A DNA stretch of 51,873 bases from Bacteroidota bacterium (GCA_013298545.1 JAAFIA010000026.1:1-51873); one strand, 5' to 3'; counted from the stretch's first letter, positions 19,309 to 27,945 are shown. Notes: generated from the sequence alone by a model not told the origin. A program made the numbers and translations.

Positions 19309-20361
19309 TAGAGGATTGTTTGTAAATTGTAGCGTCAATAAATGAGTTGACAATAATAGTAAGCAGAGCACAAACAAAAAGAGTATGAGTTACGATCTGT
19401 TTTTTTATAAACAAAAAGGGACCGAAATTTCAACGGACAAAATTTCAAAATATTTGTCAGATAAATTAGTTCCTGCGAATGAGGAGAACTCTCAATGGTT
19501 TTTTGAGAACGAAGACACTGAAGTATATTTTTCTTTTGACTATAATGAATCTGACGATGATATTGAAGTTGATGAAGAAATAGAGCAAATTGAAAATTTT
19601 GAGGATACTAATTTTACGTTCAACTTGAATTTTATGCGACCAAGTTTTTTTGGACTTGAAGCCTTTGTGTTTGTTGAACAATTTTGCAATGACCTAAATC
19701 TGTTTGTTTTAAATCCTCAATCTAATTCCGAACAACCATATAAGCCAAACAGTCAAGAACAGTTTGATACTTGGAACAAAACAAATTTGTGGGCAAGTAA
19801 AAACCATTATAAGAAAATGCATAGTTGTTACCTAAGTGAAGAAGATTGTAATAAAGTTTGGGAATACAATTCAAACAGACAGAATTTACAACAAAAAATT
19901 GGCGAAGAATATTTTGTTCCTAAAATTTTCTTTTTCAAGAAAAAACAAACGAATGAACCATTTACGCTAACTATTTGGGCAGAACATATTCCTATCATTT
20001 TACCGACAACAGATTACATTTTGCTCACAAGAGAATATAAAAAGTTTTTTAGAATAGTAAAAGACACCGCTTTAGTATCAAGAACGACACTTTTAAATGT
20101 GTTCGGAAATTACTTTGACAATTTTGACTTTCCAAATTGTAAGATAATTCATCAAGACAAAGCCGACCAAGTAAAAGACAAATTCAATGCAATAAAAACA
20201 GAAAAAGAATTTGACAAATTTGCGGAACGATTGGGAATGGAAAATTTATACAATACAAAACCAGATTGAAACTACTAATGTTAACAAGGGTTTGGCGCCA
20301 AGCCCTTATGTTTTGGAGGATTGTTTGTAAATTGTAGCATTAATTAATGGGTTATGCATAA
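19309..20361. repeat. Repeated ~40-bp boundary motif around the 19385 gene
   Basis: Copies at ~19310-19350 and ~20315-20354 share GAGGATTGTTTGTAAATTGT followed by AGC(G/A)T(C/T)AAT(A/T)AATG(A/G)GTT. They bracket the hypothetical gene 19385-20269, so the gene and one boundary copy behave like a cassette inserted after frr. No mobility gene is seen. Confidence 0.55.
19385..20269 (+). CDS. Hypothetical protein (MSYDLFFYK-type)
   Basis: 294 aa, cytosolic (no signal peptide or membrane helix). I do not recognise a functional family. It starts MSYDLFFYKQKGTEIS, has a very acidic stretch at ~57-75 (DDDIEVDEEIEQIENFED) and many aromatic residues. The gene is clearly more AT-rich than the ribosomal genes before it and is flanked by two copies of a ~40-bp repeat, which suggests acquisition. 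Stand-alone proteins with this kind of start occur scattered in accessory regions; an immunity-like role is possible but unproved. Confidence 0.6.
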   Translation: MSYDLFFYKQKGTEISTDKISKYLSDKLVPANEENSQWFFENEDTEVYFSFDYNESDDDIEVDEEIEQIENFEDTNFTFNLNFMRPSFFGLEAFVFVEQFCNDLNLFVLNPQSNSEQPYKPNSQEQFDTWNKTNLWASKNHYKKMHSCYLSEEDCNKVWEYNSNRQNLQQKIGEEYFVPKIFFFKKKQTNEPFTLTIWAEHIPIILPTTDYILLTREYKKFFRIVKDTALVSRTTLLNVFGNYFDNFDFPNCKIIHQDKADQVKDKFNAIKTEKEFDKFAERLGMENLYNTKPD

Positions 20362-20417
20362 GCCGTTGGGCAGACAACAGAAATTCACCAGTCTGCACGA
20401 CAGAATTAGCTCATAGT

Positions 20418-20711
20418 ATGAAAATAGATAGAAAATTATATTCCGAACAAATAAATACCGAAAATAAAAAAGTTACATATCCAGTATTGATAAAATATTT
20501 CGGAGGGAAGAAGGGAACTATTATCGCTCGACGCGAACTATTTATAGATCACCCACTGCCAAAAATTAAGGATCATTTTTTTTCAGCTGTGGATGCAGAA
20601 TCTTATTCGAAGTATAATCGAGAAAACTCTATCGAGTCTTTGGAAGACTGTGGGTATTTTGGAGATAAGAATAGCAAACCCGAATGGTATGATGGATATG
20701 TTTACGAATAA
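20418..20711 (+). CDS. Hypothetical protein, 97 aa
   Basis: Short AT-rich ORF beginning MKIDRKLYSEQINTENKK and ending KPEWYDGYVYE, with charged and aromatic composition typical of a folded cytosolic protein. No recognisable family, signal peptide or membrane helix. It sits in the accessory stretch directly after the second boundary repeat. The start ATG follows an apparently non-coding 60-base segment. Function unknown. Confidence 0.45.
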   Translation: MKIDRKLYSEQINTENKKVTYPVLIKYFGGKKGTIIARRELFIDHPLPKIKDHFFSAVDAESYSKYNRENSIESLEDCGYFGDKNSKPEWYDGYVYE

Positions 20712-20810
20712 AACGGCTGCCAACAGTACGTGCTCAATCAGCAAGGCCATGCGCTTTACAGATAATTTGCTTGTAGCCGAGGGTTTTGTGCGTCATATAA
20801 AAAAACGAAA

Positions 20811-20844
20811 CCCACTAGTTTGAATTGCTTCAGGGACTAGTGGG
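20811..20844 (-). terminator. Hairpin with T-run on the minus strand
   Basis: Perfect 9-bp inverted repeat CCCACTAGT / ACTAGTGGG. Read on the minus strand it is followed by TTTCGTTTTTTT. No minus-strand gene ends here, so it may be a relic of an earlier arrangement or part of a mobile repeat. Confidence 0.35.
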
Positions 20845-20946
20845 AATAAGATTAATTAAAGATAAAGCAAACTTTAACACACACATATGCAAGGTCAAAA
20901 ATAATTTGACCTTTACCACTAACGGTAGAAAGCTAACCGGCAAGGC

Positions 20947-21426
20947 ATGAGTATTTATAAAGAAATAAAAGGGAACGAATTGTATTTGTATATGAATGGA
21001 AAACTCATATACAAGCGCTGGCTAGATACCGGACAATCAAACGTTTTTGATGTTATGGCTTACAACAAATATACGTTGACGAGTTTGCGCGATCAGAAGT
21101 TTGAAAGAATGGACAATCTTTTTGTTAAGGCGCGGCTTAAATTAAATGATCATCGAAAAACTGGATTCAAAACAGGTTTCAGACCCAACCATGTATTTGA
21201 GTATTATCCTGACGGAATTGTAAGGACATTTATTGGAGAAATACGTTTTGAGGGAGATAGGCTTTTTATGCCCGGAGAAGAAGCAATTGTTACTGTTTGT
21301 TTTTTGCTGAGTCTGCCAATAGAACAATACATCCAAGTTGGTCAACGTTGGTTTATTCATGAAGGTCTTAATAAAATTGGTGATGCGGAGATCTTAGAAA
21401 TATTAGACGAAACATCGTGGGTATAA
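20947..21426 (+). CDS. Hypothetical protein, 159 aa
   Basis: Starts MSIYKEIKGNELYLYMNGKL and contains YFPDG-like YYPDGIVRTFIGE and a hydrophobic patch (EEAIVTVCFLLSLPIEQY). The last third (VGQRWFIHEGLNKIGDAEILEIL) resembles the end of small beta-barrel proteins of accessory regions, but I cannot name a family. No signal peptide. Its base composition is closer to the core genes than that of its neighbours. Function unknown. Confidence 0.5.
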   Translation: MSIYKEIKGNELYLYMNGKLIYKRWLDTGQSNVFDVMAYNKYTLTSLRDQKFERMDNLFVKARLKLNDHRKTGFKTGFRPNHVFEYYPDGIVRTFIGEIRFEGDRLFMPGEEAIVTVCFLLSLPIEQYIQVGQRWFIHEGLNKIGDAEILEILDETSWV

Positions 21427-21512
21427 AACTATCATTGCCAACCAATCCACACCCTTTTTTTGCGCAGTAATGTTCAAATACATAAATTAGACTTACGAAA
21501 AAACAAACCACC

Positions 21513-22556
21513 ATGAACAAACTAATCGTACTAATATTGACAGTACTTGTTTTTTCCTGTAAGGACAAGGCCAAAGACGATAGCAACGAGCAACTCATAT
21601 TTGACAGAATTGAGTTTGTCTATAACTTAAAACAAACGGTTGACGAAAAAACGTGGGCCAGTTTTAACGACAAAGAATACGATTTGCCATTGATTTATTT
21701 CACCGACACAAGTTCTTATATCGCCAATCCAACAGAAAAGTTCTTGAACACATTTAAATCAACGCTAGTTTTTCAAAACGGGCAAATCAAAATTTACAAG
21801 ACAAAAAGCAGAGTAGATAGTTTGCCCTTTCACATGGAAACCGGAATGACATTAGGTACTGCGACCGATAACTTTAATTATCATTCCCCCTTTATGATGT
21901 GCAGCAGTTTTGAAGAAACCAACAAAACTGTTCCCAAAGTTCGTTCAACAGAAGCGTGGTCAACAATGATCATGCACGAATACTTTCATGGCTACCAATA
22001 CAAACACAAATCATACATAGACTATTATGAAAAAGAAATTGTTCAAATTCAGCCCGATAGTTTAACTGCGCTTTACCAAAATAACAGTTGGTTTAAAAAA
22101 TCGATTGACGAAGAAAATCAATTGCTATTGAACGCATTAAACGAAAATGACAGCATAAAAACAAAAGCCACCCTTGCCGCATTTTTTGAATTGAGGAATC
22201 AACGCCGAAAGCAAGTTTCTGAGCAATTAAATTTTGATATTGCTAACTATGAAAAATGCTACGAAACCATGGAAGGAACAGCAAGGTATGTTGAGTTTTC
22301 GCTTTACACGCTTTTTGCTACAATGCAGTCGGATAATAAACTTTTGAAATCGGATACTGCTTTCAAGTCGTTTGGCAAGTTCCGAAAATACAACATCGAG
22401 CAAGACCAATGGTTGTATCAAACGGGAAAGGGGACATACTTTTATGCAACAGGGTTTAATATGGTAAGGCTTTTAGATAAATTAAAAATAGAATATAAAT
22501 CAAGGCTCTTCAAGGAAGGAAAAACAACACTGGAAGACCTACTACTTGAAAAGTAG
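21513..22556 (+). CDS. Lipoprotein with HExxH zinc-metalloprotease signature
   Basis: 347 aa. MNKLIVLILTVLVFSC is a lipoprotein signal with Cys at 16, so the protein is probably anchored to the outer membrane or in the periplasm. Around residues 154-158 is HEYFH, a HExxH zinc motif, in MHEYFHGYQYKH. About 95 residues later YETMEGTARYVEF places a Glu as a possible third zinc ligand, as in gluzincin-type peptidases with an 'EGxAxY' helix. That spacing and motif pair support a metallopeptidase, but the substrate is unknown and no precise family is assigned. AT-rich, in the accessory stretch. Confidence 0.65.
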   Translation: MNKLIVLILTVLVFSCKDKAKDDSNEQLIFDRIEFVYNLKQTVDEKTWASFNDKEYDLPLIYFTDTSSYIANPTEKFLNTFKSTLVFQNGQIKIYKTKSRVDSLPFHMETGMTLGTATDNFNYHSPFMMCSSFEETNKTVPKVRSTEAWSTMIMHEYFHGYQYKHKSYIDYYEKEIVQIQPDSLTALYQNNSWFKKSIDEENQLLLNALNENDSIKTKATLAAFFELRNQRRKQVSEQLNFDIANYEKCYETMEGTARYVEFSLYTLFATMQSDNKLLKSDTAFKSFGKFRKYNIEQDQWLYQTGKGTYFYATGFNMVRLLDKLKIEYKSRLFKEGKTTLEDLLLEK

Positions 22557-22650
22557 AAAGGTAGTTCATATCTTATCTTGCTTACAATTACGTTAATAAC
22601 TCAAACCCCACCCTGCAAAATAGTGCGCCTAATTAATCGACTACAAAAAC

Positions 22651-23022
22651 ATGACACCAAGCGAGCAAATAGTAGCATGTGAAAATAGACTTTTACAAGC
22701 CCTGAAAACAGGAGATACCAAGGTGCTTGATGAACTCATTCACGAAGATTTGATTTTTAATATTCCGACAGGAGAGACCATTACAAAAGCAATGGATATT
22801 CATAATTACAGTTCAGGGATTTTGATTGTTTCCGAAATACAGGCATCTGACCAAGTTGTCAAAGCTATTGACGATGTTTATAGTGTGGCGGTTACTCTTG
22901 AGTTAAAAGCAAAATATGCAGGTCAAAATATTGATGGAAAATACAGGTATTTAAGGGTATGGAAATTCACCGAAAATTCATGGAAAGTAATTGCTGGAAG
23001 CGGATTTCAAATCCATCGATGA
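22651..23022 (+). CDS. SnoaL/DUF4440-like (NTF2-fold) protein
   Basis: 123 aa cytosolic protein. The pattern 'ENRLLQALKTGDTKVLDELIHEDLIF ... YLRVWKFTENSWKVIAGSGFQ' is typical of the DUF4440 / SnoaL-like NTF2 fold: helix, HxDLxF, then a final strand pair WK..G.WKVI. Such proteins bind small ligands or act as minor enzymes; no catalytic assignment is possible here. Followed by a hairpin terminator 170 bases on. Confidence 0.7.
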   Translation: MTPSEQIVACENRLLQALKTGDTKVLDELIHEDLIFNIPTGETITKAMDIHNYSSGILIVSEIQASDQVVKAIDDVYSVAVTLELKAKYAGQNIDGKYRYLRVWKFTENSWKVIAGSGFQIHR

Positions 23023-23452
23023 ACACTACACAAAAACGAATCGCGAATTTCTTATTTGAATGATTACGGTATATGTACTCTTATGAAATCGGCCTTTATG
23101 AGCGCGCCATAACGCTACTGAAATTTTTCCAAGTAACAAATCATAGAATAGCTGAAAAAGAATAACCAAGCACCAACACCATCAGAACGCAAAGGGCGTG
23201 TCTGTTACACAGTAATAGATGCGCCCTTTTTTGCAGTATTTTAATGGCAGCGCATTGACGATATACCTTAACCATTATGCCGAAAATTTTAAAATCGATC
23301 AGTTCAATTTCTGAAAAAATTGGAGAAGTAAATGCCAATCACCTCAGCAAACAATCGCCCCAACTCCGAAAACAAAATCAAATTCATTCCTTTTTACAAA
23401 TCGAAGGCAAGGGCTTAAAAATAATGATCTCAAAATCAGCTAATTGGCCTTA
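23023..23452. other. Gene-poor spacer before the NAD salvage operon
   Basis: No convincing gene. A 30-codon ORF at 23073-23165 reads MYSYEIGLYERAITLLKFF, faintly like the start of IS3-type OrfA proteins, and may be a decayed insertion sequence end. A terminator-like hairpin is at 23191-23231. Confidence 0.4.
23191..23231 (+). terminator. Terminator-like hairpin
   Basis: AAAGGGCG / CGCCCTTT, 8 bp with a 23-nt loop, then TTTT. It separates the accessory stretch from the nrtR operon. Confidence 0.55.
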
Positions 23453-23473
23453 TAGGTGTAAAAAATACACTTT
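23453..23473 (+). promoter_or_regulatory. Putative upstream NrtR operator (O2)
   Basis: GTGTA-N5-TACAC at 23456-23470, the same GTGT-N7-ACAC core as the proximal site. Its centre is 53 bp (about five helical turns) upstream of the other operator's centre, a spacing that would put both on one DNA face. Confidence 0.5.
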
Positions 23474-23479
23474 GATTTG

Positions 23480-23509
23480 TTTGGCGTATTAAAAAGTAAA
23501 TTACCTTAG
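23480..23509 (+). promoter_or_regulatory. Probable promoter of the nrtR-nadM-nadV-prs operon
   Basis: TTTG at 23480-23483 and TACCTTAG at 23502-23509 (one mismatch to TAnnTTTG), 18 nt apart. The -7 box overlaps the proximal operator, so repressor binding would block polymerase directly. Confidence 0.45.
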
Positions 23510-23525
23510 TGTCATAATTACACTA
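23507..23525 (+). promoter_or_regulatory. Putative proximal NrtR operator (O1)
   Basis: 19-bp palindrome TAGTGTCATAATTACACTA with perfect 6-bp arms and matching inner AT pairs, ending 5 bases before the nrtR start codon. NrtR repressors bind such palindromes upstream of NAD genes, and the gene next to it encodes NrtR. Confidence 0.65.
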
Positions 23526-23530
23526 TTTAA

Positions 23531-24214
23531 ATGAAACGCCAAATCGCCAATTCCTTTTTAGCCGTCGATTCTGTAATCTTCGGTTTTGATGGCGAATGCT
23601 TACGTGTTTTGCTCACAAAGCGGTTAAACGAGCCTTATCTTGGTTATTGGTCGTTGCCCGGTGGTTTGGTGCGTGTAGATGAATCAACTGCCGCAGCTGC
23701 AGTTCGGGTTTTAGAAGAAAAGACGGGATTAAAAAAAGTATATCTCGAACAATTATATACGTTTAGTGATCCTGACCGTGACCCACGGCAACGGATTGTA
23801 TCGGTTGCGCATTATGCACTCGTACGTTCAACCGATCACGCAATTCACGCCGGACGACATACCGAATTGGCGGACTGGTTTGATCTCGACGAAAAAAAGA
23901 AACTCGCCTTTGATCATCGAAAAATTTTAGATCTTGCTATTGAACGTGTGCGAGGACAAATTCGCTACAAGCCTATCGGATTTGAATTACTTCCAACACG
24001 ATTTACCCTCACGCAACTTCAAAAATTATACGAAGCAATTCTCGGTACGGCATTAGACAAGCGAAATTTTAGAAAAAAAATCCTTGCCATGAACTTGCTC
24101 GAAGGACTTGAAGAAAAGGAAATAGGGGTGGGGAGAAAACCCGCCCAATACTGGCGCTTCGATAAGAAAAAGTACAATGAACTCACACAAAAAGGATTTG
24201 TATTCGAACTCTAA
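23531..24214 (+). CDS. nrtR: NrtR, Nudix-related transcriptional repressor of NAD metabolism
   Basis: 227 aa. The N-terminal Nudix-like domain (~10-140) binds ADP-ribose, and a C-terminal winged helix (~155-225, RFTLTQLQKLYEAILG) binds DNA. The Nudix box GLVRVDES...RVLEEKTGL lacks the catalytic REUxEE pattern (RV instead of RE, EK instead of EE), as in known NrtR regulators that sense but do not hydrolyse. ADP-ribose binding is known to release NrtR from operators. It is first in an operon with nadM, nadV and prs (12-nt, 12-nt and 3-nt gaps). The palindrome next to its ATG indicates autoregulation. Confidence 0.9.
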   Translation: MKRQIANSFLAVDSVIFGFDGECLRVLLTKRLNEPYLGYWSLPGGLVRVDESTAAAAVRVLEEKTGLKKVYLEQLYTFSDPDRDPRQRIVSVAHYALVRSTDHAIHAGRHTELADWFDLDEKKKLAFDHRKILDLAIERVRGQIRYKPIGFELLPTRFTLTQLQKLYEAILGTALDKRNFRKKILAMNLLEGLEEKEIGVGRKPAQYWRFDKKKYNELTQKGFVFEL

Positions 24215-24226
24215 ACAGCATATAAA

Positions 24227-25114
24227 ATGAGCGAAAAAAATTTTGACATTGGTATTGTTGTTGGCCGCTTTCAGGTCAACGATCTCCATCCCGGACACAT
24301 TAACCTCATTGAGTCGGTAAGTAGCCGACACAAACGGGTTGTTTTGTTTTTAGGTGTTTCTCCTGCTTTGGTAACACGCAACAATCCACTCGATTTTGTA
24401 ACACGGAAAGAAATGATTTTGCAACGTTTTCCCAATCTTTCTGTTTTATCGATCCCAGATATGGCTTCCGATTTTGATTGGAGTCGCGAACTTGATCACC
24501 GCATCCGTGAAGCATGTCCGGTAGGAAGCGTTTTGTTGTATGGTGGCCGAGCAAGTTTTATTTCTAGCTACCACGGTACTTTTGAAACAGCCGACCTGAA
24601 CCAAATTATCTCACCCGTTTCCGGAACAGATATTCGCAAAGAAGTTAGCCAGGAAGTTAAAGGCAGCTCAGATTTTCGCTCTGGTGTTATTTTCGCCGCC
24701 TATAATCAATACCCAAAAGTTTATCCAACAGTCGATGTTGCTATTGTCGATGGTGATCGTGTTTTGCTGGGCAGAAAACCACACCAAGAAAAATTTAGAT
24801 TTATCGGAGGATTTGCCGATCCCGAAGACGCTTGTTACGAAGATGCCGCAAAACGCGAAGCATCAGAAGAAACAGGATTAGAAATAGGTGAAGTAAGCTA
24901 CATCGGATCTGCCCGAATCGACGACTGGCGTTACCGCAGCGAACGCGATAAAATCATGACTTTGTTTTTTAAAGCCAATTATGTGTTTGGCAAGCCCGAA
25001 GCAAAAGACGATATCGCCGAATTGCGTTGGTTTGCAATAGATGAACTCGATAGTGAGAAAATTGTAAACGAACATCATGAACTGCTCCAACTCTTTTTGA
25101 AAAACATAAAATAA
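24227..25114 (+). CDS. nadM: Bifunctional NMN adenylyltransferase / Nudix hydrolase
   Basis: 295 aa. The N-terminal NadM-type nucleotidyltransferase (~8-175) joins NMN and ATP to NAD: GRFQVNDLHPGH carries the GRFQ..HxGH signature, and VSGTDIRKEV resembles the ISxTxxR loop. The C-terminal Nudix domain (~185-295) has GGFADPEDACYEDAAKREAS followed by EETGL, an active-type box with RExxEExGL and one extra residue relative to the standard spacing. This domain likely hydrolyses ADP-ribose, the NrtR effector. Fusion of the two activities is known for this family. It is located between the repressor gene and nadV. Confidence 0.92.
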   Translation: MSEKNFDIGIVVGRFQVNDLHPGHINLIESVSSRHKRVVLFLGVSPALVTRNNPLDFVTRKEMILQRFPNLSVLSIPDMASDFDWSRELDHRIREACPVGSVLLYGGRASFISSYHGTFETADLNQIISPVSGTDIRKEVSQEVKGSSDFRSGVIFAAYNQYPKVYPTVDVAIVDGDRVLLGRKPHQEKFRFIGGFADPEDACYEDAAKREASEETGLEIGEVSYIGSARIDDWRYRSERDKIMTLFFKANYVFGKPEAKDDIAELRWFAIDELDSEKIVNEHHELLQLFLKNIK

Positions 25115-25126
25115 AAACTTGTATTT

Positions 25127-26503
25127 ATGATACGCAACAACATCTTACTGCTGACCGACAGTTATAAAGTAAGTCATTACAAACAATATCCTGCCGGAAC
25201 AACAACCATTCACTCATATTTTGAGTCGCGTGGCGGACGATTTGATAATACCGTTTTCTTTGGTCTTCAGTATTATTTAAAAACATATTTAGAAGGTCCA
25301 ATCGTTACCCGTGAGAAAATTGAAGAGGCGGCAAAGCTTTACGCTGCACATTTTGGAAACGAAACACTTTTTTACCGCGAGGGTTGGGAGTACATTCTCG
25401 ATCAACATGCTGGCCATTTACCAGTTCGTATTCGTGCCGTAGAAGAGGGAACAGCTGTGCCCACGCACAATGTATTGATGACCATTGAAAATACCGATCC
25501 AAAATGTTGGTGGTTGACCAATTATCTTGAAACACTTCTTGTTCAGATTTGGTATGGGACAACTGTTGCTACACAATCGCGCGAAATAAAAAAACGCATT
25601 TTGCATTACCTCAACGAAACCGGAGATCCAACTACTATAAATTTCAAACTTCATGATTTTGGATTCCGTGGTGTTTCTTCTGTAGAGTCTGCTGCAATTG
25701 GTGGCGCGTCGCATCTAATCAATTTTAGCGGAACAGATACGGTTATTGCTTTAGCCATGATTCAAGATTGTTACAAGACCCAAGATGTTTTTGGATTTTC
25801 CATTCCTGCTGCAGAACACAGTACGATTACTTCTTGGACGCGCTCACGCGAAGCTGACGCGTACCGAAACATGTTGACACAATACCCTGAAGGATTAGTG
25901 GCTGTGGTAAGCGACTCGTATGATGTCTATCACGCATGTGAGAAAATCTGGGGCGAAGAATTGAAAGCGCAAATTCTGCAACGTAAAGGAACGCTTGTTG
26001 TTAGACCCGATTCTGGAATTCCCAAAGATGTGGTTTTACGGATTGTTGAAATTTTGGGCGACAAATTTGGTTATACAACGAATGCAAAAGGTTATAAAGT
26101 TTTGGATCCGCATGTTCGCGTGATACAAGGCGATGGTGTTGATTACGACAGCGTAGGCGAAATTTTAGAACACCTCAAAAAACAGGGCTGGTCGGCAGAT
26201 AATGTCGCATTTGGAATGGGTGGTGCTTTGCTTCAAAAATTAGATCGCGACACACAAAAATTTGCATTCAAATGCAGTGCCGCCATTGTTAATGGCGAAG
26301 CACGCGATGTATTTAAAGATCCAATTACGGATCAAGGCAAACGCTCGAAACGAGGTAAACTGAAATTGGTTTTAGAACATGGAACACTCATCACACGCCG
26401 TCTTGAGGAAGCTGGCGAAGATGTTATGAAAACCGTTTTCGAAAACGGTAAGATCCTTCAAACCACTACCTTTGAAGAAATTAAAAACCGCGCCTCACTT
26501 TAA
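25127..26503 (+). CDS. nadV: Nicotinamide phosphoribosyltransferase (NAMPT type)
   Basis: 458 aa. Makes NMN from nicotinamide and PRPP, the first salvage step; its product feeds NadM just upstream. Conserved segments are LLTDSYKVSHYKQYP at the N-terminus, HDFGFRGVSS, the catalytic His in IPAAEHSTITSW, the phosphoribosyl loop VVRPDSGIP, QGDGVDYDS and FGMGGALLQK. Length agrees with bacterial NadV. Three bases before prs, which supplies PRPP. Confidence 0.95.
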   Translation: MIRNNILLLTDSYKVSHYKQYPAGTTTIHSYFESRGGRFDNTVFFGLQYYLKTYLEGPIVTREKIEEAAKLYAAHFGNETLFYREGWEYILDQHAGHLPVRIRAVEEGTAVPTHNVLMTIENTDPKCWWLTNYLETLLVQIWYGTTVATQSREIKKRILHYLNETGDPTTINFKLHDFGFRGVSSVESAAIGGASHLINFSGTDTVIALAMIQDCYKTQDVFGFSIPAAEHSTITSWTRSREADAYRNMLTQYPEGLVAVVSDSYDVYHACEKIWGEELKAQILQRKGTLVVRPDSGIPKDVVLRIVEILGDKFGYTTNAKGYKVLDPHVRVIQGDGVDYDSVGEILEHLKKQGWSADNVAFGMGGALLQKLDRDTQKFAFKCSAAIVNGEARDVFKDPITDQGKRSKRGKLKLVLEHGTLITRRLEEAGEDVMKTVFENGKILQTTTFEEIKNRASL

Positions 26504-26506
26504 ATT

Positions 26507-27436
26507 ATGTCCATGCAACCCATCATCATCACCACAGAAGTTTATGCCTATCTCGGTCAAGAAATGATCGATGGCGGAAATTATGAAGCTGGAAGAATTG
26601 AAGTGAAATTATTTCCTGATGGAGAAAAATACCATCGTCTATTAAACAACCTAGAAGGTCGCGATGTGATTTTAGTTGGTGGTACAATTGACGATGCCTC
26701 AACATTGGAGTTGTATGATTTGGCTTGCGCAGCGGTGCAATACGGCGCGCAATCGCTTACACTCGTTGTGCCTTATTTTGGTTACTCCACCATGGAACGC
26801 GCCGTGCGCCCGGGCGAATTGGTGAAAGCACGCTCGCGCGCTTTGTTGCTCTCTTCTGCACCACGCGCTGTAAGAGGAAACCGCTTGCTCCTCGTCGATT
26901 TGCATACCGAAGGCTTGCCGTATTATTTCGGTCCAGAAATTCGTCCCATTCATGTATATGCCAAATCGGTGGTGATGGATGCCGCCAAAGAATTGGGCGG
27001 AACAAATTTCGTACTCGCAGCAACCGATGCCGGACGCGCCAAATGGGTAGAATCGCTCGCGAATGATTTGGGTGTAGCGGCTGCATTTGTGTATAAAGAA
27101 CGCATCAGCGGAAGCGAAACCAAAGTGAGTGGCATCAATGCCGATGTGCGCGGAAAAGAAGTGATTATCTACGATGATATGATTCGTACCGGAGGCTCAA
27201 TTGTTGGCGCCGCGCAAGCCTACCGCGATGCAGGAGCTTCCGGCGTGTCTGTCATCACCACGCACGGACTTTTTGTTGGAGGCGGCTTGGAGAAATTACG
27301 AAATTCAGGAATCATTCGTTCTGTTGTTTCTACCAACACACATCCCAACGCTGTTTTAGTGCAAGACAATTTTTTAACTGTAAAAAGTATTGCGCCCGTT
27401 CTCAATCGCGCTTTACAAAACCTCAACCATTGGTAA
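26507..27436 (+). CDS. prs: Ribose-phosphate pyrophosphokinase (PRPP synthetase)
   Basis: 309 aa. Makes PRPP from ribose 5-phosphate and ATP; in this operon it would feed Nad[19 protein letters not shown] corresponds to the PYFGYARQDR..RE ATP-flap region, [15 protein letters not shown] to the LHAxQ-like segment, and [13 protein letters not shown] to the PRPP loop (usual DDMIDTGGT). The variant loop and flap suggest an operon-dedicated, divergent enzyme rather than the housekeeping Prs. The alternative start at the second Met (26513) is equally possible. Confidence 0.85.
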   Translation: MSMQPIIITTEVYAYLGQEMIDGGNYEAGRIEVKLFPDGEKYHRLLNNLEGRDVILVGGTIDDASTLELYDLACAAVQYGAQSLTLVVPYFGYSTMERAVRPGELVKARSRALLLSSAPRAVRGNRLLLVDLHTEGLPYYFGPEIRPIHVYAKSVVMDAAKELGGTNFVLAATDAGRAKWVESLANDLGVAAAFVYKERISGSETKVSGINADVRGKEVIIYDDMIRTGGSIVGAAQAYRDAGASGVSVITTHGLFVGGGLEKLRNSGIIRSVVSTNTHPNAVLVQDNFLTVKSIAPVLNRALQNLNHW

Positions 27437-27437
27437 A

Positions 27438-27857
27438 ATGATTCTGAACGCCATTCGCAACGCACTTGCTGCAAAAGAAAAACGCAACTGGGAAAAAACA
27501 TACTGGGCCGTTGATATTCACGGTACCATGATTTTACCAAATTACCAAGCCGGAAATATCCCCAAACAATTTTATCCTTTTGCAAAAGAAGCCTTACAAG
27601 AAATAAGCAAGCAAAAAGATATTTGCCTGATTTTATACACTTGCTCGCACCCGCACGAGATTGTTGAATACTTGGCCTATTTCAATTCGCTTGATATTCA
27701 TTTTCAATACGTCAACAAAAATCCCGAAGCCGAGAATACAGACTACGGCAACTACACCGATAAACTTTATTTCAATGTTTTGTTTGAAGACAAAGCCGGA
27801 TTCAACCCAGAAACCGATTGGGAAGGTGTTTTGAATTTTATGAAAACACGCACATAA
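27438..27857 (+). CDS. Small HAD-like protein of the NAD salvage operon
   Basis: 139 aa; starts one base after the prs stop, so it is translated with it. VDIHGTM at ~residue 27-33 resembles HAD motif I (DxDGT), but the second Asp, the usual acid/base, is His. YTCSHP could be motif II (Thr/Ser), the VNKNPE lysine motif III, and LFEDKAGF motif IV with ED for DD. If active, a phosphatase acting on NMN, PRPP or nicotinamide riboside phosphate would fit the operon, but no reaction can be assigned. The start at 27438 is taken because the upstream in-frame codons lie within prs. Confidence 0.7.
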   Translation: MILNAIRNALAAKEKRNWEKTYWAVDIHGTMILPNYQAGNIPKQFYPFAKEALQEISKQKDICLILYTCSHPHEIVEYLAYFNSLDIHFQYVNKNPEAENTDYGNYTDKLYFNVLFEDKAGFNPETDWEGVLNFMKTRT

Positions 27858-27913
27858 AAAAACCGAACACTCCATGTTCTGTCTGGGGAGACGAAAACAA
27901 CCGGAGCGTTCGG
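27856..27913 (-). terminator. Terminator of rtcB (convergent with the NAD operon)
   Basis: On the minus strand CCGAACGCTCC pairs with GGAGTGTTCGG (one G:U), followed by TTTTTTT. The 29-nt loop holds its own small hairpin GTCT-CCCC-AGAC. On the plus strand the stem has a mismatch and no T run. Confidence 0.75.
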
Positions 27914-27925
27914 CCACTACTTTAA

Positions 27926-27945
27926 TTAGTTGATAAATCAACCAT
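27926..27945. repeat. TTAGTTGAT-type palindrome over the rtcB stop codon
   Basis: TTAGTTGATAAATCAACCAT, imperfect palindrome overlapping the rtcB stop. Other copies lie at 30978-30997, 38551-38568 and 47221-47240. Confidence 0.5.

Noticed and set aside
20269-20418. Integron attC site next to the 19385 gene (GTTGGGC at ~20362)
   Set aside because: One half resembles GTTRRRY, but no matching RYYYAAC partner and no paired inner arms were found; no integrase gene is in the window.
23073-23165. 30-codon ORF like the start of IS3 OrfA
   Set aside because: Too short and the likeness is weak; no inverted ends or target duplication seen, so not called as an insertion sequence.
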